From Streptomyces sp. NBC_00443 (lineage in GTDB: Bacteria > Actinomycetota > Actinomycetes > Streptomycetales > Streptomycetaceae), in contig NZ_CP107917.1 in NCBI RefSeq assembly GCF_036014175.1, positions 3,100,001 to 3,164,000 of the forward strand: 64,000 nt of DNA, in the 5' to 3' direction. Every line of letters begins with the position of its first letter. The first letter of the stretch is position 1. This document shows positions 54,016-62,406 of this stretch, one piece after another. The notes below the pieces were generated by a model. That model made no database searches, had not been told where the DNA came from, and saw only the letters and a list, made by a program, of their open reading frames with translations. Position numbers and translations under genes: made by a program.

Positions 54016-55034
54016 GCCGCCTCCATCCAGATATCGCCCAGGGACTCTTCGAGGTTGATCCGAGGGCGCCAGCCGAGGCGGTCGCGGGCGGTGCGTACGT
54101 CGGCCTGCTGCCAGCTGCCGCAGCCGTCCGGGTACGGGTACGCGGCCGGGGAGACCTGCCCCGATTGGGCGGCGTGTGCCGCATGGGCCACATGGGTCGC
54201 GTGGGCGGTGTGTGTGGCGTGGGACAAGTGGTCCGAGTCGGGGCGTGGGTGGCCGATGGATGCCCGCAACGGGCCGGGCGGGCCGTCGAGTTCGTGGAGC
54301 GCGCCGCCGTAGCCGGCCACGCGGGCGAGCACGGCTGCGGCGTCGCGGAGGCGGACGGCGCGGCCCGAGCCGATGTTGATGACGCCCTGCGCGGCGGACA
54401 GCGAGGCGGCGTGGACTGCGCGGGCCACGTCGCGGACGTCGATGAAGTCGCGTTGGGCGCCGAGGCCGGTGAGTTTGAGCTCGCCGTCGCCCGACTGCAT
54501 GGCGCGGCGCATGGCCTCGGCGAGGCGGCCGAGGGGTGAGCCGGCGGGGGTGCCCGGGCCTGCGGGCGAGAAGACCCGGAGGACCACGGCGTCCAGGCCG
54601 GAGCCCAGGACCAGTTCGGTGGCGGCGAGTTTGCTGACGCCGTACGGGCCACCGGGGCGGGGGACGGCGTCCTCGGCCGTGGAGGAGCCGGGCTGGCTCG
54701 GGCCGTACTCGGCGCCGCAGCCGATCTGGACGAGGCGGGCGCCGCAGCCGCTGCGGCGCAGGGCCTCGCAGACGGTGGCGACGGCGACGGTGTTGTGGCG
54801 GGTGAGATCGCGAGCGCCGCCTCTGGTGGCGCCCGCGCAGTTGATGACCACGCCGGGGTGGACCGCGTCGAGGAAGCGGGTGAGGGCACCGGGGCTGCCT
54901 GATGCGAGGTCGAAGCGGACGTCGGCGTCGTCGCCGCGGCCCAGCGCGGTGAGTTGGACGGCGGGGTCGGCGAGAAGGCGGTCGGCCACGAAGCGGCCGA
55001 GGTAGCCGTTGGCTCCGATCAGCAGGACTCTCAT
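54003..55034 (-). CDS. NAD-dependent sugar-nucleotide epimerase/dehydratase
   Basis: The 343-residue extended SDR has MRVLLIGANGYLGRFVADRL (GxxGxxG), VVINCAGATRGG, and the catalytic YGVSKLAATELVLG (YxxxK, Tyr near residue 130). C-terminal features fit the GalE/RfbD group: AQRDFIDVRDVARAVHAA, GVINIGSGRAVRLRDAAAVLA and LGWRPRINLEESLGDIW. A histidine/alanine/threonine-rich insert (HATHTAHATHVAHAAHAA, about residues 266-285) is unusual. The start is ATG 55034, overlapping the stop of a 16-codon leader ORF. In an operon with a glycosyltransferase it probably supplies the sugar nucleotide. Confidence 0.88.
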   Translation of the reverse strand: MRVLLIGANGYLGRFVADRLLADPAVQLTALGRGDDADVRFDLASGSPGALTRFLDAVHPGVVINCAGATRGGARDLTRHNTVAVATVCEALRRSGCGARLVQIGCGAEYGPSQPGSSTAEDAVPRPGGPYGVSKLAATELVLGSGLDAVVLRVFSPAGPGTPAGSPLGRLAEAMRRAMQSGDGELKLTGLGAQRDFIDVRDVARAVHAASLSAAQGVINIGSGRAVRLRDAAAVLARVAGYGGALHELDGPPGPLRASIGHPRPDSDHLSHATHTAHATHVAHAAHAAQSGQVSPAAYPYPDGCGSWQQADVRTARDRLGWRPRINLEESLGDIWMEAACRI

Positions 55035-55081
55035 CGGGCGGCTCCCGGGGCCGAGGGGTGGTCGGGTCGGGAGGTGATCAT
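55031..55081 (-). CDS. 16-residue leader peptide coupled to the epimerase gene
   Basis: ATG 55081 opens MITSRPDHPSAPGAAR and ends at a TGA that overlaps the epimerase ATG (ATGA). It has a strong ribosome-binding site, AAGGAG, 8 nt upstream, whereas the epimerase ATG has none of its own. Translation of the epimerase probably depends on this peptide. Confidence 0.6.
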   Translation of the reverse strand: MITSRPDHPSAPGAAR

Positions 55082-55398
55082 TTGGGGTTCTCCTTCGGAG
55101 GCGGATTTCAGGCAGAGGGGCTTTCGGGCGGGAGGGGGCTGCGGGTCAGGGCAGGGGGCGTTCGGCGAGGCTGTGAGGGCGTGTGCCTTCGGCGGCCTGC
55201 GGCGCTGGGTGGAGGCCGCGTCGCGTCTGCGGGCGTGTTGGCGGTCGGGGCCGCGCCGGGCGGTGTCCGTCCTCGGTCGGGCTGTTGCCGTTGGGCAAGA
55301 GGGGTTGCTCGTTGGCGTCGGCCGCTGCGGGCGGACACCTCCCGGCAGGTCCCCCTGCCGCCGCACGCGCGTGCGGGCACTACGTGGTGGCTGTCGCG
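55082..55398. other. Intergenic region within the polysaccharide-type operon
   Basis: These 317 nt lie between the membrane-protein gene and the leader peptide. Open frames exist on both strands but lack ribosome-binding sites and have implausible Arg/Pro-rich products. No terminator hairpin or clear promoter is evident, so the downstream genes could be read from the upstream promoter or from an unrecognised one here. Confidence 0.5.
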
Positions 55399-56772
55399 TC
55401 AGCATGTGTCGTCCGCCTTCGCGTGTGCCGATGCCCTCGTCACCGTGCGCAATGCGTGCAGGAGGAGGGTCAGGGCGCCTGCACCGCAGGCGACGGTGGG
55501 GATGGCGGCCGGGCCCCAGGTGTCGATGAGCGTCTGAACGGGAGTTGCCAGCAAGTCGCAGCCGGGGAGGCGGGCGGCGAAGAGGGTGGCCAGGGCCGTT
55601 GCCTCGGCTGAGGCTGCGGCGGTGAGGACGAGTGCGGGGGCGTGGGTGAAGCCATGGGTGGTGAGAAGGCGGGAGAGGAGCAGGAGGGCGCCCAGGGTGA
55701 GGGTCTGGGGGTAGGCGGGGGGCTCGCTCAGGGTGGTCGCCGTGAGGGTCAGTAGGGCCGTCAGGGCGCAGAGGTAGAGGGCGAACGTGCCCAGGAGCAA
55801 GGGTTTTGCCGAGGTGGCGAACTCCTCCAGGGCTCGGCTCGCCGAGAGTCTGCGGCGGGCTCGTACGGCGAAGAGGTGGGCGCACCAGGCCGCCGGGGCG
55901 CAGGAGAGGGCGAGGGCCAGCACGGGGGCTGCCATCAGGGGCCAGGCACCCTCGGCGGTGCCGGTGGGGAGGGCATCCGGGCCACCGGTGGCGGCAGCCT
56001 GGAGGAGGCCGTCGCCGAGGAGGGCGTAGGCGATGAGCCAGCTGATCCGGGTGGTGGTGGGATGCGCTCGGTCCTTGCCGGCGAGGGGGCCTCGGGCCAG
56101 GGCGGCGCGTACCGCGAGGGCCACGGCGAGGGTTCCTGCGGCGGCCGCGATCAGGCGGGACTGGCCGTGGGTGAGGTGCAGGACGGTCACGGCCGCCGCG
56201 CAGAGGGCTCCGGGGAGGAGGGTGAGGAGAATCCAGTCGGCTCGGGCGCGGGGGGTGGTGAGGGCCGGGGCGCCCGGGCGGGACTCTGCGTCGCGGGGCA
56301 CTCGGGCGTACATCTCCTCCGCGAGGGAGAAGACGTCCCGGTGCAGGAAGCGGGAGGCGGTGCGGTCGGTGATGCCGTGGGCTTCCAGGCCGGCGGCGAT
56401 GTCCAGGGGGTCCACCGCGCGTTCGCACAGGCCTCGGTGACGGTGCATCAGCGCCTTCACGGGGTCGGCGCCCGTACGACGGCCGTGGGTGGGGGTTGGC
56501 CGGGTGCCGGTGGCGCGCGTGGGGGTGGAGGCGGGGATTCGGGCGTCGGTCGTGGTGGTGGGCGGCGCGTCAGCGCCTTCCCATGTGCCCGCCGCTGCCG
56601 CTGCGCCTTCCCTTGCGCCCGTCGCTGCCGCTGCGTCTCCCAAGGCGTCCGTCGCTGCCGCCGCGTCGTCCCGCGCGTATGCGTCCGGTGTGAGCCACTC
56701 CTCCGAGCGCTCGTCCCATGCGCCGGGGCTGGTGGGGGCGCCGGGGTGGTCCAGTCCTCCCAGGCCGTTCAT
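55399..56772 (-). CDS. Polytopic membrane protein of unknown function
   Basis: The 457-residue protein has a low-complexity Ala/Thr-rich N-terminal 100 residues and a short soluble domain (HRHRGLCERAVDPLDIAAGLEAHGITDRTASRFLHRDVFSLAEEMYARVP). About nine to ten transmembrane helices follow (about 175-455). The ATG at 56772 overlaps the TGA of the glycosyltransferase gene, so the two are coupled. By position and topology it could play the exporter role PelG has in Pel systems, but I see no sequence motif proving this. The family is not recognised. Confidence 0.75.
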   Translation of the reverse strand: MNGLGGLDHPGAPTSPGAWDERSEEWLTPDAYARDDAAAATDALGDAAAATGAREGAAAAAGTWEGADAPPTTTTDARIPASTPTRATGTRPTPTHGRRTGADPVKALMHRHRGLCERAVDPLDIAAGLEAHGITDRTASRFLHRDVFSLAEEMYARVPRDAESRPGAPALTTPRARADWILLTLLPGALCAAAVTVLHLTHGQSRLIAAAAGTLAVALAVRAALARGPLAGKDRAHPTTTRISWLIAYALLGDGLLQAAATGGPDALPTGTAEGAWPLMAAPVLALALSCAPAAWCAHLFAVRARRRLSASRALEEFATSAKPLLLGTFALYLCALTALLTLTATTLSEPPAYPQTLTLGALLLLSRLLTTHGFTHAPALVLTAAASAEATALATLFAARLPGCDLLATPVQTLIDTWGPAAIPTVACGAGALTLLLHALRTVTRASAHAKADDTC

Positions 56773-58478
56773 CGCGCTCCCTCCGTCGCGGGCAGTGCGG
56801 TGGCGCGTACGGGGGCTCCTGGCGGTCGGGGCGGGCCGCCGCGGGCGACCAGGCGGGCGGTTCGGTCGGTCCAGCGGCCGGGGACGTGGGCCTCGGCGGG
56901 GACGGCGAAGGGCAGGGGGGAACCGGAATCGTCGAGGACGACGCGGCGGACCGGAGTGCGCGAGACGATCTCCAGGTAAATGCCGTGAAATGCTGCGACG
57001 TTCTGCTCGACGGTGAACAGTTCGAGCGCACGCGCGCGTGCCGCCGCGCCCAGGCGCTCGCGGCGCTCGGGGTCGCGCAACAGCGCCACGCAGGCCTCCG
57101 CGAGCGCCCGGGGATTGCGCGGCGGTACGACGAGACCGGTGCCGCCGATGACCTCCACCACCGCGCCGACGTCGGTGGACACCGTCGCCCGGCCGCAGAA
57201 CATGGCCTCGACCAGGCCGATCGGGAAGCCCTCCACGACGCTGGACAGGACGGCCACGGCGCCCGAGGCGTAGGCGTCGGCGAGGGCCGGGACCTCCGGG
57301 CCGCCGATCTCCTCGAAGGAGACGGGGTTGTGGCCGACCGTGTGCGGGCCCTCCGCCTCGTCGGGGAAGAGTTGGGCGGCCAGCACCTTGCAGTGGCCGA
57401 GATAGGCGGCGCCCTCAGCACCCGATGCGGTGCCGACGATGCGCAGGCGGGTCTTCGGCTCCTCCTTGCGGACCTCCGCGAAGGCGTGCAGCAACGACAC
57501 CAGGTCCTTGGCCGGTTCGACGCGACCGACCCAGACGAGTGTGTCCGGGTCCGCCTGCTCCGGGCCCTCGCCGACCTCGGCGAATCGGTCGGCGTCCATG
57601 CCGGGGTAGACCGTGCGGAGCTTTGCGCGGTCGGCGCCGCAGCGTTCCTGCCAGCGGCGGGCGTGGCCGTTGCCCGGCGTGATGAGGGCGGCCCGGGCGT
57701 AGGACTCGGCGGCGAGCCTGCCGTGGAGGGCGGCGAGCAGGGAGCGCACGGCGGGCGAGGACACGGTTTCGGCCAGATAGTGGGTGCGCAGCCGGACGCC
57801 GTACTCGGTCAGCAGCAGTGGTACGCCGTGGAAGTGGCGGGCGAGCAGAGCGGGCAGGGCCGCGGCGCCGCCGGACGTGGCGTGGCACAGGTCGACCGAG
57901 CCCAAGCCGTCGTCCTCGTACCAGTCGAGGGAGAGGGGGCGCAGGGCGCGTTCGAGATGCGCGGCGACGGCCAGCAGATCGGGGACGCGCACCTCGCGCG
58001 CCGTGCGCAGGGCGCCCCGCGCTCGGCAGGCGCGCTCGAGGGTGCGTACGGCGGATTCGGAGCGGAGCGCTCCCACCAGCCCGCCCTCGTCCCGGGCGAG
58101 TTCGGCGAGGCCGTACAGCGCGTTGCCGAAACGGTCCGCCTCGGTGGCCGACGCGTCCGCGGGGGTTCCAGTGGCGTCTGTGGTGGCTCCTGCGCAGAGC
58201 ACGGCCACCAACTCGCCGTAGCACTCGGCGAACCGCCGGCGCGCACGGCGCCCGTATCCCACCCCGTCGTCCTCGGCGGCCCACAGCGGCGCCGTGCGCA
58301 CCCGGCTGACCTGCGGGGGCAGCGGGATCCAGCCCGCGTCCTCCTGGCGCTCGCTGCGGCTGAGCGCGTAGATGTCGAACTCGTGCTGTCCGAGCCCGCG
58401 CACGAGCCGGTCGCACCAGAGCCTGGCGTCACCGCTCACATACGGATAGCCGCCCTCCGCAATCAGTCCGATGCGCAC
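56769..58478 (-). CDS. PelF-type (DUF3492) family-4 glycosyltransferase
   Basis: The 569-residue retaining GT-B enzyme has N-terminal MRIGLIAEGGYPYVSGDARLWCDRL, the DUF3492/PelF signature (EG.YP.VsGG...W), and then DLCHATSGGAAALPALLARHFHGVPLLLTEYGVRLR. The C-terminal GT4 core has LVWVGRVEPAKDLVSLLHAFA and SSVVEGFPIGLVEAMFCGRATVSTDVGAVVEVIGGTGLVVPPRN (EGFP...E sugar-nucleotide site). PelF of Pseudomonas polymerises UDP-GalNAc into Pel polysaccharide. The start is GTG 58478. It is the first gene of a four-gene operon with a membrane protein, an epimerase and a spherulin-4-like protein. Confidence 0.88.
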   Translation of the reverse strand: MRIGLIAEGGYPYVSGDARLWCDRLVRGLGQHEFDIYALSRSERQEDAGWIPLPPQVSRVRTAPLWAAEDDGVGYGRRARRRFAECYGELVAVLCAGATTDATGTPADASATEADRFGNALYGLAELARDEGGLVGALRSESAVRTLERACRARGALRTAREVRVPDLLAVAAHLERALRPLSLDWYEDDGLGSVDLCHATSGGAAALPALLARHFHGVPLLLTEYGVRLRTHYLAETVSSPAVRSLLAALHGRLAAESYARAALITPGNGHARRWQERCGADRAKLRTVYPGMDADRFAEVGEGPEQADPDTLVWVGRVEPAKDLVSLLHAFAEVRKEEPKTRLRIVGTASGAEGAAYLGHCKVLAAQLFPDEAEGPHTVGHNPVSFEEIGGPEVPALADAYASGAVAVLSSVVEGFPIGLVEAMFCGRATVSTDVGAVVEVIGGTGLVVPPRNPRALAEACVALLRDPERRERLGAAARARALELFTVEQNVAAFHGIYLEIVSRTPVRRVVLDDSGSPLPFAVPAEAHVPGRWTDRTARLVARGGPPRPPGAPVRATALPATEGAR

Positions 58479-58557
58479 GAGTACACCCCCGATCTCCCTA
58501 AGGGGAGCCGCCGTTCCCCCGGCGGCTCGCAGCGGGAAGAACGTATGCGGACTAGGC

Positions 58558-58591
58558 GGTGGCGCGATGGACGGTTGTCCATCGCGCCACC
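58558..58591 (-). terminator. Perfect 15-bp hairpin between the ABC operon and the glycosyltransferase
   Basis: GGTGGCGCGATGGAC (58558-58572) and its exact complement (58577-58591) enclose a 4-nt loop, 100 nt after the ABC ATPase stop and 80 nt before the GT start on the same strand. It may terminate the ABC transcript, but no T-run follows on that strand, so it could instead be a leader structure of the GT operon. Confidence 0.55.
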
Positions 58592-58690
58592 AAAAGGGGT
58601 GAACGGTCGTAACTTTCCCGTGCGGGTCGCGTTCCGTCGCGCTAAGAGAGTAAAAGCGCACGCATCGTCACACCTGAACGGCGCGGACGG

Positions 58691-60388
58691 TCACACCGCG
58701 GCCAACTCCCGTCGCGCGGCCCGCCGCTGGGCCGCGATCCGCGGGTCGAGCGCGGGTACGGCGGCCAGGAGCTGCTTGGTGTAAGGGTCCTGCGGGTTGT
58801 CGTACACCTCGTCGGCGGGGCCCTCCTCGACGATCCGTCCGCCCCGCATCACCGCGACCCGGTCGCTGACCTGGCGTACGACCGCGAGGTCGTGCGCGAC
58901 GAAGACGAGCGCGAGCCCCAGTTCACGCTGCAACTCGCCCAGCAGGGCCACGACCTGGGCCTGCGTGGTGACGTCGAGCGCGGAGACGGGCTCGTCGCAG
59001 ACGATGACGCGCGGGTCGGCGGCGAGCGCCCGCGCGATGCCCACGCGCTGGCGCTGACCGCCGCTGAACTCGTGGGGATAGCGGTCGTAGTGCGCCGCTT
59101 CGAGCCCCACGCGCTCCAGCAGTTCCCGTACCCGCCCGCGGATGCGCCCCTCGTCGCCCTCGCCCCGCGCGCGGAGCGGGTCGGCGATCGACTCACCCAC
59201 TGTGCGGCGGGGGTTGAGGGAGGAGACAGGGTCCTGGAAGACCATCTGCACCGCGGGATTCACGCCCACGCGCGCGTGGCCGTCGTCACGCACTTCGCCC
59301 GCCGTCGGCTCCAGGAGGCCGACCAGCATCCGCCCGAGGGTCGTCTTGCCGCTGCCGCTCTCCCCCACGACGCCGAGGGTCTCGCCCCGGCGGATCGTCA
59401 GCGTCACGTCGTCCACCGCGGTGAACGTCCGCTTCCCGCGCCCGAATTCACGCCGGAGACCGGTCGCCTCCAGGACCAGGTCCACGGGGATGCCGTCCGT
59501 GGGGACGACGTCCGTGGGGACGACGTCCGTGGGGACGACGTCCGTGGGGACGACGTCCGCCGGGGCGTTCGTCGCTCCCTCCGACTCCTTGGCGCCCCCA
59601 CGGACGGCGCGCGGCACATCCACGCGTGGGACCGCGCGCAGCAGTTCGCGCGTGTACGGCTGCTCGGGAGTACCCAGGACGTCGGCGACCCGGCCGCGTT
59701 CCACCGAGCGCCCGTGGCGCATCACCAGCACCTCGTCGACGCTCTCGGCGGCGACGCCGACGTCGTGGGTGACCAGGAGAAGGCCCATGCCGGTCTCCTC
59801 GCGGAGCGTGTGCAGCAGGTCGAGGATCTGGGCCTGGACCGTCACGTCGAGCGCGGTCGTCGGCTCGTCGGCGATCAGCAGGTCGGGCTCGCAGGCCAGC
59901 GCCATGGCGATGAGGGCGCGCTGGCGCATGCCGCCGCTGAACTCGTGCGGACGCGAACGGGACCGCCGATGTGCGTCCGGAATTCCAACCCGGTCCAGCA
60001 CCTCGACCGCACGCGCGCGTGCCGCTCCTCGCGAGGCACGCGTGTGTGTGCGGTGCACCTCGGCGATCTGGTCGCCGATCGCGTAGTACGGGTCGAGCGA
60101 GGAGAGCGGGTCCTGGAAGACCATGGCCGCCTTCCCGCCGCGCAGTCGCCGCAGTTCGTCGTCCGACGCCTGCCGTACGTCGACGCCGGCGACCTCGACC
60201 GCCCCGCCGACCCGTGCGCCCGTGCCGCGGTGCAGCCCCAGCAACGCCGAGGCGACCGTGGACTTCCCGGAGCCGGATTCACCGACGAGGGCGAGGGCGG
60301 CGCCCTGCTCCAGCCGGAAGGAGAGGCCGTCGACGGCCCGCAGGGACCCGAACTCGACCGTCAGGTCGGTGACGTCCACGAGGCTCAT
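58691..60388 (-). CDS. Fused DppD-DppF-type peptide ABC transporter ATPase
   Basis: The 565-residue protein has two complete ATPase domains. The first shows Walker [33 protein letters not shown] and [18 protein letters not shown]. The second shows [30 protein letters not shown] and [18 protein letters not shown]. Both carry the oligopeptide-family Q-loop [20 protein letters not shown] and the C-terminal peptide-ABC extension ([21 protein letters not shown]). The linker holds four DVVPT repeats. The ATG overlaps the stop of the upstream permease (60385-60388), so it ends a four-gene operon. Confidence 0.93.
   Translation of the reverse strand: MSLVDVTDLTVEFGSLRAVDGLSFRLEQGAALALVGESGSGKSTVASALLGLHRGTGARVGGAVEVAGVDVRQASDDELRRLRGGKAAMVFQDPLSSLDPYYAIGDQIAEVHRTHTRASRGAARARAVEVLDRVGIPDAHRRSRSRPHEFSGGMRQRALIAMALACEPDLLIADEPTTALDVTVQAQILDLLHTLREETGMGLLLVTHDVGVAAESVDEVLVMRHGRSVERGRVADVLGTPEQPYTRELLRAVPRVDVPRAVRGGAKESEGATNAPADVVPTDVVPTDVVPTDVVPTDGIPVDLVLEATGLRREFGRGKRTFTAVDDVTLTIRRGETLGVVGESGSGKTTLGRMLVGLLEPTAGEVRDDGHARVGVNPAVQMVFQDPVSSLNPRRTVGESIADPLRARGEGDEGRIRGRVRELLERVGLEAAHYDRYPHEFSGGQRQRVGIARALAADPRVIVCDEPVSALDVTTQAQVVALLGELQRELGLALVFVAHDLAVVRQVSDRVAVMRGGRIVEEGPADEVYDNPQDPYTKQLLAAVPALDPRIAAQRRAARRELAAV
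59495..59554. repeat. Four tandem 15-bp repeats in the fused ATPase linker
   Basis: GTCCGTGGGGACGAC is repeated four times exactly (plus-strand reading). On the coding strand it gives consecutive DVVPT units between the two ATPase domains. Copy-number change would stay in frame. Confidence 0.95.
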
Positions 60389-61419
60389 GCCAGTACCACC
60401 CGTCGGTCGGCCACCGCATACAGCACGTCCGCGACGGCGTTGGCGACGACCACGAAGAAGCCGATGACCAGGACCATGCCGACGACGACCGGGAGGTCGA
60501 CGACGTTGACCGCGTGGACCAGTTCCTGTCCGATTCCGGGCAGGCCGAAGAGCGTCTCGGTGAGCACCGCGCCGCCGACCGCGCCGCCGAAGTTGTTGGC
60601 GTTGAGCGCGATGACCGGCGCGAGGGCCCCGCGCAGTGCATGCCGTCCGATGACCGACCGCTCACCGACGCCGTACGCGCGGAAGGTGCGGATGTGGTCC
60701 TCGGCCAGCGTCTCCAGCATGGACGCGCGCGTGAGACGGGCGAACGCCGCCGCCTCGATGAGGGCCAGGGAGAGCCACGGCAGCAGCAGGTTCCACGCCC
60801 ACTGTTCGGGATCGTCGGTGAAGGCGACGTACTGCGGGAACGGCAGCAGTTGGAGCTGTCCGCAGACGACGATCATCAGGACCAGGCCGATCACGAAGAC
60901 CGGCGTGGCCACGCCGGCGAGCGTGACGCCGGTCAGCAGCCGCTCGGTGAGACGCCCGCGTCGCCATGCGGACAGGACTCCCGTGCCGACGCCGAGGATC
61001 AGCCACAGCACCATCGCACCGAGCACGAGCGACAGGCTGACCGGCAGCTTCGCCAGGATCAGCTCGGTGACCTGCTGGTCGCTCTGGTACGACAGCCCGA
61101 GGCAGGGCGCCGAGCAGTGCTGCACGGACGCGCCCGTCGAGTAGTCCTGGCCGGCGACGAGGCCCTGAAGGAAGTGCCAGTAGCGCAGGTACAGCGGGTC
61201 GTTGAGGTGCAGTTGCTCGGCGACCTGCTGCATCTGGGCGGGCGAGCAGCGCGGGCCGCAGGTGATCTGGGCGACGTTGCCGGGGGTGACGTAGAAGACG
61301 ACGTAGACGATCACCGAGATGGCGAACAGGGTGACGCCGACTCCGACGGCCCGGCGCAGAACGAAGCCGGTGAGACCAGCAGGGCCGCTGAGCCTGGTGA
61401 GACCGGTGAAGCCCCTCAT
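60385..61419 (-). CDS. Peptide ABC transporter permease, DppB-type
   Basis: The 344-residue permease has an N-terminal helix (LRRAVGVGVTLFAISVIVYVVFYVTPG) with the family's post-helix periplasmic segment containing CGPRCSPAQ and GASVQHCSAPC. Five further helices follow, and the EAA loop is around RTFRAYGVGERSVIGRHALRGALAPVIAL. The four periplasmic cysteines are unusual and may pair. Both ends overlap neighbouring genes by 4 nt (ATGA). Confidence 0.92.
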   Translation of the reverse strand: MRGFTGLTRLSGPAGLTGFVLRRAVGVGVTLFAISVIVYVVFYVTPGNVAQITCGPRCSPAQMQQVAEQLHLNDPLYLRYWHFLQGLVAGQDYSTGASVQHCSAPCLGLSYQSDQQVTELILAKLPVSLSLVLGAMVLWLILGVGTGVLSAWRRGRLTERLLTGVTLAGVATPVFVIGLVLMIVVCGQLQLLPFPQYVAFTDDPEQWAWNLLLPWLSLALIEAAAFARLTRASMLETLAEDHIRTFRAYGVGERSVIGRHALRGALAPVIALNANNFGGAVGGAVLTETLFGLPGIGQELVHAVNVVDLPVVVGMVLVIGFFVVVANAVADVLYAVADRRVVLA

Positions 61420-62402
61420 ACCTTGGCCTCCCTCTTGCGGCCCGTGCCCACGCGCAGCCGGGACGCCGCTCGCGGGTCGAGCGCGGTGCGCACGCCGTCG
61501 CCGAGGACGGTGAGGGCGAGGACGGTCACGAAGAGCGCACCGGCGGGCAGCAGCAGGTACTGCGGGGCGGCCTGGTACCAGACGTCCGCGGCGGTGAGCA
61601 TCTGTCCCCAGGACGGCGTCGGCGGCTTCACCCCGACGCCCAGGAAGGACAGAGCCGCCTCCACGGAGATGTTGGCCGGGACCAGCAGGGCCGCGTACGT
61701 GATGACCGGCGCCGCGATGCCGGGCAGCAGTTCCCTACGGGCGATCCGCCAGGTGCCCCAACCGCTGAGCCGGGCGGCGGCGACGTAGTCGAGCCCCTTG
61801 AGGGTGAGCGTCTGGGCGCGCACGATCTTCGCGACGTTGCCCCAAGCGATCAGGCCGATCACCAGGGCGACCAGCACGGGCCGCGGGAAGCTCGACGGCA
61901 CGATCGCGAGCAGCGCCAACGCCATGATCATCAGCGGCATCGCCACGATGACGTCGGTGAACCGGCTCAGCAGCTGATCGACCCACCGGCTGCCGAGCGC
62001 GGCCGCGACGCCCACCACGACGCCGATGGCGACCTGGACGACGGTCGCGGCCAGCGCGACTCCCAGGGAGACCCGGGCGCCGTACACGAGTCGCGCGAAA
62101 AGGTCCCGCCCGGTCTGCGGTTCGACGCCGAGCCAGTGTTCGGCGCTCACTCCCCCGAACGACCCGATGGGCACGCCTCCGCGCGCGGAGTCCACGAGGG
62201 TCGGGTGGTAGGTGGTCGGGTCCTGGCCCTCGATCGCGGTGAGCAGTGGCGCGGCGAGCGCGACCAGGACGAGCAGCGCGACGACGGCCGCCGCGACGAG
62301 GGCGGCGCGCTGCGTCCGCAGCCGCCGCCAGAACTGACGGGCCCCCGAGACCCCCGGAGCAGGCACCCCGGGAGCCTCGACGGCAATGACTGCCTCACTC
62401 AC
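61416..62402 (-). CDS. Peptide ABC transporter permease, DppC-type
   Basis: The 328-residue permease has a cytosolic N-terminus, helix 1 (ALVAAAVVALLVLVALAAPLL), the periplasmic segment HWLGVEPQTGRDLFARLVYGARVSLGVA typical of DppC/OppC, and the EAA loop VAAARLSGWGTWRIARRELLPGIAAPV. It lies 4 nt downstream of the binding-protein stop and overlaps the DppB-type gene by 4 nt. Confidence 0.92.
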   Translation of the reverse strand: MSEAVIAVEAPGVPAPGVSGARQFWRRLRTQRAALVAAAVVALLVLVALAAPLLTAIEGQDPTTYHPTLVDSARGGVPIGSFGGVSAEHWLGVEPQTGRDLFARLVYGARVSLGVALAATVVQVAIGVVVGVAAALGSRWVDQLLSRFTDVIVAMPLMIMALALLAIVPSSFPRPVLVALVIGLIAWGNVAKIVRAQTLTLKGLDYVAAARLSGWGTWRIARRELLPGIAAPVITYAALLVPANISVEAALSFLGVGVKPPTPSWGQMLTAADVWYQAAPQYLLLPAGALFVTVLALTVLGDGVRTALDPRAASRLRVGTGRKREAKV

Positions 62403-62406
62403 GGCG

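Noticed and set aside
55108..55398. Open frames on both strands between the membrane-protein gene and the epimerase leader
   Set aside because: No ribosome-binding sites and Arg/Pro-rich products without recognisable features.
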